From contig CAMWIZ010000021.1 in assembly GCA_947174455.1 (NCBI GenBank), forward strand, positions 1-8,996: a DNA stretch of 8,996 nucleotides. The letters run 5' to 3'. Shown here one piece after another: positions 1-5,470 of this stretch. The stretch's first letter is position 1, and each line of letters starts with the position of its first letter. The position numbers were made by a program, and so were the translations under genes. Below the pieces are notes generated by a model that was not told where the DNA came from, ran no database searches, and was given only the letters and a program-made list of their open reading frames with translations. The stretch is from an uncultured Clostridia bacterium (GTDB lineage Bacteria > Bacillota > Clostridia > Oscillospirales > Acutalibacteraceae).

Positions 1-59
1 CGATTAAGCTATCCAATAAGAAAATCAGAGCAAATACTGCACAATAGCATAAATAGTAT

Positions 60-104
60 AAAAAAACCACCCCTTTCATAAATATTAGCGGAGGTGGTTT
101 TTTT
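60..104. promoter_or_regulatory. Terminator-like hairpin overlapping the start of the DUF6512-like gene
   Basis: Positions 60-71 (seven A then CCACC) are the exact reverse complement of 93-104 (GGTGG then seven T), a perfect 12-bp inverted repeat with a 21-base loop. GC pairs flanked by A-tract and T-tract are the hallmark of a bidirectional intrinsic terminator. On the minus strand the stem extends by a G-U and a G-C pair. The 3' arm also carries the GGAGG ribosome binding site of the plus-strand gene at 103. It may therefore end an upstream transcript, mask that site, or both. Gene content left of position 60 is too short to assign: plus frames 1 and 3 are open from the edge to stops at 79-81 and 45-47. 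Confidence 0.6.
90..97 (+). promoter_or_regulatory. Ribosome binding site deciding the TTG start at 103
   Basis: GGAGGTGG at 90-97 is a near-perfect Shine-Dalgarno sequence. Measured from GGAGG (90-94) there are 8 bases to the TTG at 103. The in-frame GTG at 94 lies inside the site itself and so is a poor start. No comparable site precedes the in-frame ATG at 178. Confidence 0.6.
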
Positions 105-699
105 GTTTGGAAAACGTGTTATTAAATCTAAGAAAAATTTGTACATATTAGATTACCCCACATCACACACTCTGAGTATGCTTGATATTATGGGAGTTTT
201 CGCTGTATTTTTAGCAGCATCTGCACTTCACTTCGTGTATAAGCTTAGCGGAGAAGAAACATGGGCCATAATTTTCGGTGCAGTTAACGAAAGTACATGG
301 GAACATATAAAAATTTTTACACTGCCATACGTCTTGTGGAGTTTCATCGAATTGGCCTACGTACGTATGCCGTTTAAACGATTTGTTGTGAGTAAGGTTA
401 TGTCACTTTACTTTCTTATGCTGTCAATCCCGCTATTCTTTTACGGATACACATCTGTACTGGGACACAGCATACTGTGGTTGGATATTCTCAGCGGCTT
501 TGTATTCACTGCTTTAAGCTTTGTGATTTCATATAAGCTTATGAGCAGCTCCGTGGGAATTGAACGACTTTTTTATCTATCGCTTGCCATGCTGATAATA
601 TACTATTTTATGTTTGCCTACTTCACCGCTGTTCCGCCAAAAATGTTTCTATTTAAAGACCCCGTTACAGGCGGTTACGGAATACCGCCAAGAGAGTAA
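103..699 (+). CDS. DUF6512-like integral membrane protein
   Basis: A polytopic membrane protein of 198 residues, counted from the TTG at 103 chosen for its spacing from GGAGG. About five hydrophobic segments are visible. Diagnostic stretches are ALHFVYKLSG followed by IFGAVNESTWEHIK in the first third, and a C-terminal PPKMFLFKDPVTGGYGI. I recall this N-terminal HFVYxxSG...AVNESxWEH pattern and the C-terminal DPxTGxYGI tail from the uncharacterised DUF6512 family of Firmicutes; that is recognition from memory, not a search result. The function is unknown. The conserved Asn-Glu-Ser-x-Trp-Glu-His cluster beside a membrane segment could be an active or metal-binding site, but this is only inference. 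The gene faces the pilus operon tail to tail, so it is probably not co-regulated with it. A start at ATG 178 is possible and would remove a basic N-terminal extension. Confidence 0.7.
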   Translation: MFGKRVIKSKKNLYILDYPTSHTLSMLDIMGVFAVFLAASALHFVYKLSGEETWAIIFGAVNESTWEHIKIFTLPYVLWSFIELAYVRMPFKRFVVSKVMSLYFLMLSIPLFFYGYTSVLGHSILWLDILSGFVFTALSFVISYKLMSSSVGIERLFYLSLAMLIIYYFMFAYFTAVPPKMFLFKDPVTGGYGIPPRE

Positions 700-750
700 T
701 TATTTAACCACACCGTGTTACAGCTCGTAAGTTAAAAAATGTACTTAACA

Positions 751-784
751 TAAAATGAACGTCCGAGGGTTTCTCGGACGTTCA
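751..784 (-). terminator. Intrinsic terminator ending the pilus operon
   Basis: Positions 756-767 and 773-784 form a perfect 12-bp stem (TGAACGTCCGAG with its complement) closed by a 5-base loop. Read on the minus strand, the stem is followed directly by TTTTA (755-751). It lies 62 bases after the pilC stop codon. The T-tract is short but the stem is strong. On the plus strand the stem is followed by TCAAAAAC, with no T-run, so termination of the convergent plus-strand gene here is less likely. Confidence 0.8.
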
Positions 785-846
785 TCAAAAACTGCCATTG
801 TGTTAGAAAACACCAAACGACAAGGCTTTTACTAAGTCATTTAACA

Positions 847-2103
847 TTAGTTGGACTCTGCAACAACACTGTACATACCGAACATCGGCGTTACGATGGA
901 TACCGCAACTATGCCAACGATACCGGCAACAATGACTGTCATAACAGGTGTCATAGCATCTGTTAATCTCTTTGTTGATTCGTCAGCCTGCTCCTGATAC
1001 AAGTCTGCCATCTTGTGCATAGCGTCAGAAAACATACCGGACTCCTCACCAACACGAACCATTGATACCAATATCGAGTCAAACACAGGGTAGTGTGACA
1101 TTGATACGTTAATAGGTGTACCAATCTTAACGTCCTCAATAATCTGGTTCAAACAGTCTTTAAGGAATATGTTAGATACAACATCTCTTGCAAGCTCCAA
1201 CGCTCTCAAAATACTAACACCGGCATCCGTAAGGGTTGCCATAATGTTACAGAAACGTGCAATATAGTTGTTACGCATAACATCTCCGATTATTGGAAAT
1301 TTTAACAAAAATTCCGCCAACCACATGGCAAATGCCTCATTATGATGAAGCAGGTATCTAAATCCAACAACCACTGCAACTACTATTATAAGTGCAATCC
1401 ACCAGTACGCAACCATCCAGTCGGAGAATGCCATTACCATTTTTGAAATCAACGGAAGATCAGAACCGAATGCTAAAAATACGCTTGCGAATGAAGGTAA
1501 TACAAACATAGACATTACGATAATCATCGCAACTGTCAATACAATAAGGAATATAGGATACATCATTGCACTTTTAATCTTACTCGCAAGTGTAATTTCT
1601 CTGTGCAGAATCTCGGACGCATTCTCAAAAGCCATATCAAGACGTCCGTTTGCCTCACCGGCTGCAACCAAGCTGTTTACAATCTCCGGGAAGGTCTTAA
1701 ATGATGCAAAGGACTGTGACAGCGGAACACCGTTATACAACTCACTACTGATAATCGTCAGTATTCGCTTCATCTGCTTATCACCCTCAGTGTCAAGCAA
1801 AACCTCCATTGCCATAGCAAGCGAAATACCGGATCTCATCATGATACCCATCTGGTTCATGGTTGTAAGAACCTTTTTCTTGGGCAACACAACATCGTGT
1901 ATGTCCTTAGCACCGATATCTCTTTGATACCATGGAAGGTTTTCCTGTCCTGCTGCTGAGGAAGGATCAACAGCCTCGCTTATCTCAATGGCCGTCATAC
2001 CTCTTTCGGCAAGCTTACGCTTAACCTCGTCACGGCTGTCGGCAACCATTTCACTTCTGTACTTTTTACTTTTACTGTCAACGGCAAGATATGAGTATTT
2101 CAA
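847..2103 (-). CDS. pilC: Type IV pilus inner-membrane platform protein PilC
   Basis: A 418-residue polytopic platform protein of the PilC/GspF family, the membrane base on which the PilB and PilT motors act to insert or withdraw pilins. Two T2SSF repeats are visible. The first is at about 78-200 with signature VAAGEANGRLD (146-156); the second is at about 280-405 with signature VRVGEESGMFSDAM (349-362). Membrane helices lie at about 182-203, 233-252 and 384-408, the usual three. The length is normal for the family. The soluble N-terminus (1-75) carries the short lead-in domain seen in PilC. The start is TTG, preceded at 6 bases by GAGGTGA; no in-frame ATG fits because the pilT stop intervenes. 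The gene sits 11 bases after pilT and is the last gene before the terminator, so pilT and pilC are almost certainly co-transcribed and probably translationally coupled. Confidence 0.95.
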   Translation of the reverse strand: MKYSYLAVDSKSKKYRSEMVADSRDEVKRKLAERGMTAIEISEAVDPSSAAGQENLPWYQRDIGAKDIHDVVLPKKKVLTTMNQMGIMMRSGISLAMAMEVLLDTEGDKQMKRILTIISSELYNGVPLSQSFASFKTFPEIVNSLVAAGEANGRLDMAFENASEILHREITLASKIKSAMMYPIFLIVLTVAMIIVMSMFVLPSFASVFLAFGSDLPLISKMVMAFSDWMVAYWWIALIIVVAVVVGFRYLLHHNEAFAMWLAEFLLKFPIIGDVMRNNYIARFCNIMATLTDAGVSILRALELARDVVSNIFLKDCLNQIIEDVKIGTPINVSMSHYPVFDSILVSMVRVGEESGMFSDAMHKMADLYQEQADESTKRLTDAMTPVMTVIVAGIVGIVAVSIVTPMFGMYSVVAESN

Positions 2104-2109
2104 AGTTTG

Positions 2110-2116
2110 TCACCTC
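2110..2116 (-). promoter_or_regulatory. pilC ribosome binding site overlapping the pilT stop
   Basis: GAGGTGA on the minus strand lies 6 bases before the TTG start of pilC and shares bases with the TGA stop of pilT (2115-2117). This fixes the TTG as the start and suggests translational coupling of platform to motor. Confidence 0.7.
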
Positions 2117-3242
2117 ATCTTCTCATGTTATTAACACCGGGATTATACGGTCTTGCGGCACCGGGAACACCCTGCATACCCGGCTGAACAACACCACGCT
2201 GCTGGTCAGCCTCACTTACGTCAAAGCTGTACTCTCGTGCGGTCTGCTCGTTGATATAACCACGGTCAAGCAGCATCTGAATACTCTTGTTACGGGTAAT
2301 CATACCTGTACCCTTACTTGTTTCAATAACCTGCTCAATCATTGCTATTTTATTCTCACGAATAAGGTTGGAAATAGCACTGTTTACAAACATAATCTCA
2401 AATGCACCTATACGTCCGGGAATATCACTTCTGGGGAGAAGTCTCTGTGATACAACACACTTCAGTGATGTGGAAATCTGACCGAGTGCCTGACGCTGCT
2501 GACTCGCAGGGAACATATCTACCAAGCGGTCTACTGTTTTAGCAGCACCCTCTGTATGAAGTGTGGAGAAAACAAGGTGACCTGTCTCTGCTGCGGACAA
2601 TGCGATTGACACTGACTCAAAGTCACGAATCTCACCAATCTGTATAATATCCGGATCCTCACGGAGAACAGCACGAAGTGCTGCATGGTAAGAACGGCTG
2701 TCAGGACCAATCTCTCTTTGGTTAATAACACAGCCTATTGGTCGGTGCAAGTACTCAACAGGGTCCTCAATGGTAACTATGTTGAGGTTTCTTTCCTTGT
2801 TAATCTGGTTAATAATGCCTGCAAGTGTTGTCGATTTACCCGAACCTGTAGGACCTGTAACAAGCACCAAACCTTCTTTAAGCTCCAAAATCTTCGCAAT
2901 AGATGCAGGAAGATTAAGCTTGTCAAGCTCAGGTGTTGTGGAGTTGATAACTCTCATTACCAATGACGCACCGTTTCTGTTTCTGAAAGCATTGATTCTG
3001 AAACGGCTGCACCCTTCAATGGAACACGCACCGTCGACATCACAGGTTTCCATGAATATGTCAAATCTCTCTTTATTGAGAACCTGACTAATCATGTATG
3101 TAACGTCCTCATCGGTAAGCGGGTCACCCTCCCAATACCTCATCGTACCGTGAAGTCTGTACGCAGGACAGTTACCGGAGGACATATGAATATCGGAAGC
3201 ACCCGATTCAACGGCCTCTTTGACCATATCTAAAAATTCCAT
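2115..3242 (-). CDS. pilT: Type IV pilus retraction ATPase PilT
   Basis: A hexameric AAA-like secretion ATPase of the PilT/GspE superfamily that powers pilus retraction at the cytoplasmic face of PilC. Motifs in order: an N-terminal PAS-like region with SDIHMSSG (16-23); Walker A GPTGSGKST (130-138, Lys136); Asp box TIEDPVE (157-163); Walker B EDPDIIQIGEIRD (195-207); His box GHLVFSTLHT (221-230). PilT rather than PilB identity is supported by the short length, the lack of an MshEN domain and zinc tetracysteine, and AISNLIRE (289-296), a near match to the PilT-specific AIRNLIRE motif with Arg changed to Ser. Residues 345-375 form a Gln/Pro/Gly-rich tail beyond the usual end of the family. C67, C73 and C78 cluster just before the conserved RFRIN strand. 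The ATG has GAGGG 7 bases upstream, and a separate promoter lies at 3384-3412. Confidence 0.95.
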   Translation of the reverse strand: MEFLDMVKEAVESGASDIHMSSGNCPAYRLHGTMRYWEGDPLTDEDVTYMISQVLNKERFDIFMETCDVDGACSIEGCSRFRINAFRNRNGASLVMRVINSTTPELDKLNLPASIAKILELKEGLVLVTGPTGSGKSTTLAGIINQINKERNLNIVTIEDPVEYLHRPIGCVINQREIGPDSRSYHAALRAVLREDPDIIQIGEIRDFESVSIALSAAETGHLVFSTLHTEGAAKTVDRLVDMFPASQQRQALGQISTSLKCVVSQRLLPRSDIPGRIGAFEIMFVNSAISNLIRENKIAMIEQVIETSKGTGMITRNKSIQMLLDRGYINEQTAREYSFDVSEADQQRGVVQPGMQGVPGAARPYNPGVNNMRR

Positions 3243-3278
3243 TTAATTTCCCTCATTTCGATTAGGTTAGATTTTTCA

Positions 3279-3295
3279 CCCGAAATAATGTCGGG
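3279..3295 (-). promoter_or_regulatory. Small hairpin in the pilT leader
   Basis: CCCGA (3279-3283) and TCGGG (3291-3295) form a 5-bp GC-rich stem with a 7-base loop, about 25 bases upstream of the pilT ribosome binding site. No T-run follows on either strand, so it is not a terminator. The 8-mer GGTGAAAA (minus strand) occurs beside it at 3273-3280 and again at 3310-3317. A role is not evident. Confidence 0.25.
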
Positions 3296-3357
3296 CAGTT
3301 ACGTTCTTGTTTTCACCTTTGAAAGCAAACCGATTATTTTTCAGCTATAAATATTTC

Positions 3358-3380
3358 TTAGGCAACTAAACTGTTCCTAA
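3358..3380. promoter_or_regulatory. Imperfect dyad over the predicted pilT transcription start
   Basis: TTAGG (3358-3362) and CCTAA (3376-3380) are complementary, as are AAC (3364-3366) and GTT (3373-3375); there is one unpaired C at 3363 and a 6-base centre. The dyad sits 3 bases downstream of the -10 hexamer and covers the expected start site near 3377, a common place for a repressor operator. As RNA it would form only partly, because the upstream arm is near or before the start site. The regulator is unknown. Confidence 0.35.
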
Positions 3381-3383
3381 TAA

Positions 3384-3412
3384 ATTATATCATGTTTCAT
3401 CAAAAAACACAA
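3384..3412 (-). promoter_or_regulatory. Sigma-A-type promoter for pilT-pilC
   Basis: On the minus strand, TTGTGT (3412-3407) is followed after 17 bases by a perfect TATAAT (3389-3384), with an extended -10 TGA immediately before it. Transcription would start near 3377, leaving a leader of about 135 bases before pilT. It lies in the 218-base pilB-pilT spacer, and no terminator was seen after pilB, so pilT-pilC may be transcribed both from here and by readthrough. Confidence 0.7.
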
Positions 3413-3460
3413 CATAATATATAAATTTATGTCAAAATTATACCGATTTTTCCGAAAATT

Positions 3461-5161
3461 TTACAGCATATCCTCGCTGGCAGCCTCAAGCATAGTTTCA
3501 AGGGAAATTACACCGCTGATAACGTTCATTCTGAGGTTCTCTCTCATCGGGATCATTCCCTCTTCTACGGCAATCTGGTTAATATCCTCTGTTGACTTGC
3601 CCAACTGAATAGCCCTTTTAATACCGTTAGACACCATAAGAATTTCATGCACAGCAAGACGACCCTTGTGACCGGAACGGTTGCACTTCTCACAGCCTCC
3701 CTGTGGGGCTCTGTACAATCTAAGTTCTACACTGTCGTCATCTATACCGAGAAGCTCAAGCTCTCTGGGTCCTGCTATATATGGCTGCTTGCAGTTTACA
3801 CACAAACGACGTACCAGTCGCTGTGCGATAACTCCGATAACTGATGATGAAACCATGAACGGCTCAATACCCATATCAACAAGACGGATAATTGATGATG
3901 CTGCATTATATGTATGCAGTGTTGAAAGAACCAAGTGACCTGTAATAGACGCAGATGCGGCGATTTCGGCTGTTTCCTTATCTCGAATCTCACCGATCAT
4001 GATGATATCAGGGTCCTGACGAAGAATTGAACGAAGGGCACCTGCGAAGGTAAGACCGGCTTTTTCGTTAATATCAACCTGATTGATTCCCGGAATAATC
4101 ATCTCGACAGGGTTCTCAACAGTGACAATGTTTATATCCTCTCTCATAACACCCTTCAAGCCCGTGTAAAGCGTCGTAGATTTACCGGAACCTGTAGCAC
4201 CTGTTACAAGTATAATACCTCTGTTCTGCTCAAGAAGATGATCAAATTTAGCAAGATTTTCGGGCAGGAAACCTATCGCACTCTTATCCATCTTCAAGCC
4301 GAGAGCGGTTGTAATACGGGCACAGACCTTTTCTCCGTGAACAACAGGGAGAATAGAAATACGCATATCAACCTCTGTAGTACCTACACGGTAGTTGATA
4401 CGACCGTCCTGAGGTATACGTTTTTCTGCAATGTTCATTCCGCCGATAAACTTAATACGGGAGGTAACTGACGGAGCAAGCTGCGCACTTGTTTCCATAT
4501 ACTTCTGCAGCTTACCGTCAATACGGAAGCGAATAACCATTGTTTCCTCCATAGGCTCAATATGAATATCAGAAGTTTTCAGACGAACCGCTTCTTCTAT
4601 CATATTATTAACAAAACGAATAATCGGCTGGTCATCGGCTGCATTCTTAGCTGCCTCTATCTCGTCCTCTTTACCTGCCTGACTTACCTGGCCTGCAATA
4701 AACTCACGTGCCTCATCATATGCTTTCTTTGAAGCATATAATGCCTGATGAGCCTTACGAATCTGCGACGGTGCGGCAATAACTGTCTGAAGCTGATACT
4801 TTGTGGTTGTTTGAATCCTGTTCAATCCCTTATAATCAAGCGGGTCGGAAACCGCAATAGTCAGTGTACGGTCGATAAGCTCAAGCGGAACTACCATGCA
4901 CTGCTCTGCCATTTCAGCAGTAATTATGGTGGAAAGCTCGTCACGAAGCTCAACTTCATCTAAGTCTACATAAGGAATAGAAAATTGCTTTGAGAATGCA
5001 AGGCAAATTTTCTCCTCAGTACACATTTTCTCGTTAATCAAAATCTCACCAAGACGCATATTGCTTGACTTCTGCATACTGAGTGCCTGATCCAGTTGAT
5101 CTGGAGTAATTGCACCCATATTGATGAGAATTTGACCGATTTTCAGGCTGCTCGCTCTCAT
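3461..5161 (-). CDS. pilB: Type IV pilus extension ATPase PilB with c-di-GMP-type MshEN domain
   Basis: A 566-residue GspE/PilB-family ATPase that drives pilin polymerisation at PilC. The N-terminal MshEN domain shows two 24-residue motifs (7-30 and 36-59), each running from K/R-I/L-G to a final Gln and separated by exactly 5 residues, the arrangement known to bind c-di-GMP. The catalytic core has TSDIHIEP (196-203), Walker A GATGSGKST (321-329, Lys327), Asp box TVENPVE (347-353), Walker B DPDIIMIGEIRD (383-394) and His box GHLVLSTLHT (408-417). A zinc tetracysteine follows (C454, C457, C490, C493), typical of PilB and absent from PilT. The Asp box reads Glu-Asn where Glu-Asp is usual. The ATG has AAAAGGAG 9 bases upstream. 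The gene is isolated by spacers of 309 bases before it and 218 after it, and no convincing promoter of its own was found. Confidence 0.95.
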   Translation of the reverse strand: MRASSLKIGQILINMGAITPDQLDQALSMQKSSNMRLGEILINEKMCTEEKICLAFSKQFSIPYVDLDEVELRDELSTIITAEMAEQCMVVPLELIDRTLTIAVSDPLDYKGLNRIQTTTKYQLQTVIAAPSQIRKAHQALYASKKAYDEAREFIAGQVSQAGKEDEIEAAKNAADDQPIIRFVNNMIEEAVRLKTSDIHIEPMEETMVIRFRIDGKLQKYMETSAQLAPSVTSRIKFIGGMNIAEKRIPQDGRINYRVGTTEVDMRISILPVVHGEKVCARITTALGLKMDKSAIGFLPENLAKFDHLLEQNRGIILVTGATGSGKSTTLYTGLKGVMREDINIVTVENPVEMIIPGINQVDINEKAGLTFAGALRSILRQDPDIIMIGEIRDKETAEIAASASITGHLVLSTLHTYNAASSIIRLVDMGIEPFMVSSSVIGVIAQRLVRRLCVNCKQPYIAGPRELELLGIDDDSVELRLYRAPQGGCEKCNRSGHKGRLAVHEILMVSNGIKRAIQLGKSTEDINQIAVEEGMIPMRENLRMNVISGVISLETMLEAASEDML

Positions 5162-5183
5162 TATTTTTGACTCCTTTTATTTT

Positions 5184-5248
5184 GATGTTAGACTCCCTGC
5201 AAAGGTTATTATCTGATTGTTGTTTGCAGGTATTGTTTAGATGTTAGA
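5184..5248 (-). promoter_or_regulatory. Hairpin bracketed by direct repeats in the pilB leader
   Basis: CCTGCAAA (5196-5203) and TTTGCAGG (5223-5230) form a perfect 8-bp stem with a 19-base loop. The 9-mer TCTAACATC (minus strand) occurs on each side of it, at 5184-5192 and 5240-5248. The element ends 5 bases before the AAAAGGAG of pilB (5171-5178), so it is well placed to affect translation or mRNA stability. No T-run follows the stem, so it is not an ordinary terminator. The repeats could instead be protein-binding sites. Confidence 0.45.
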
Positions 5249-5277
5249 AAGTTCTATATTGCTGTCTGTTGTACTCT

Positions 5278-5350
5278 TACCGATTTATGCAGTAAAATGC
5301 AGACATATTCATCTACACTTTACTTATAATAATCACACCATAAATCGGCA
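5278..5350 (-). promoter_or_regulatory. Two-tier RNA hairpin between pilD and pilB
   Basis: On the minus strand an outer 12-bp stem (5339-5350 with 5278-5289, one G-U pair) encloses a 14-base bulge on the 5' side, a single G on the 3' side, an inner 13-bp stem (5312-5324 with 5291-5303, two G-U pairs) and an 8-base apical loop UGAAUAUG. All three wobble pairs exist only in the pilB-sense RNA and would be A-C mismatches in the antisense RNA, so this is probably an RNA element rather than a DNA palindrome. The 8-mer GAATATGT occurs across the apical loop (5303-5310) and again just 5' of the outer stem (5350-5357). No U-tract follows, so it is not a terminator. It may be a processing or stability element, or an unrecognised regulatory RNA. 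Confidence 0.5.
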
Positions 5351-5449
5351 CATATTCCATAAAACCATCAATTCGGCGGTAAAATCCACAACGATCTTGC
5401 CGCCGTAACCGATATAGCTATAACACACCCATACCTGACCAAGATACAT
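5333..5449 (-). other. Small open frame after pilD, 38 codons, doubtful
   Basis: An ATG at 5449 opens 38 codons ending in TGA at 5333-5335. It is in the same frame as pilD and open right back to the pilD stop, 7 codons upstream. The encoded peptide is hydrophobic and aromatic and contains GYGGKIVVDFTAEL. The base composition is more GC-rich than the rest of the spacer. There is no ribosome binding site, and its end overlaps the RNA hairpin. It could be a remnant of an older coding region or chance. Confidence 0.15.
5374..5405. other. GC-rich inverted repeat in the pilD-pilB spacer
   Basis: CGGCGG (5374-5379) and CCGCCG (5400-5405) form a 6-bp all-GC stem with a 20-base loop, in an otherwise AT-rich spacer. 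No T-run follows on either strand. A weaker stem (CCTGA/TCAGG, 5434-5453) and a 10-base palindrome TATAGCTATA (5413-5422) lie next to it. Together with the two elements nearer pilB, almost the whole 309-base spacer has pairing potential. Confidence 0.3.
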
Positions 5450-5470
5450 CAGGCACAGTATTATTTGTAT

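Noticed and set aside
103..699. DUF6512-like gene as a pilus accessory gene
   Set aside because: It is on the opposite strand, converges on the operon terminator, and shares no promoter or motif with the pilus genes.
709..719. CACACCGTGTT also present at 8947-8957, at both ends of the operon
   Set aside because: A single shared 11-mer is expected several times by chance in a window of this size, and the contexts differ.
2770..3087. Plus-strand open frames opposite pilT and pilB
   Set aside because: They are antisense shadows of conserved ATPase motifs; the minus-strand frames carry every Walker and box motif.
3243..3383. Possible c-di-GMP riboswitch in the pilT leader
   Set aside because: Suggested by the c-di-GMP theme of pilus operons, but no c-di-GMP-I or c-di-GMP-II consensus core could be recognised in this leader or in the pilB spacer.
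3413..3460. Terminator after pilB
   Set aside because: Only a weak AT-only stem near 3445-3460, with no GC stem and no T-run.
5162..5350. A dedicated pilB promoter
   Set aside because: Candidate -10 sequences such as TATAGA lack a -35 at 16-18 bases. No sigma-54 type site was found either.
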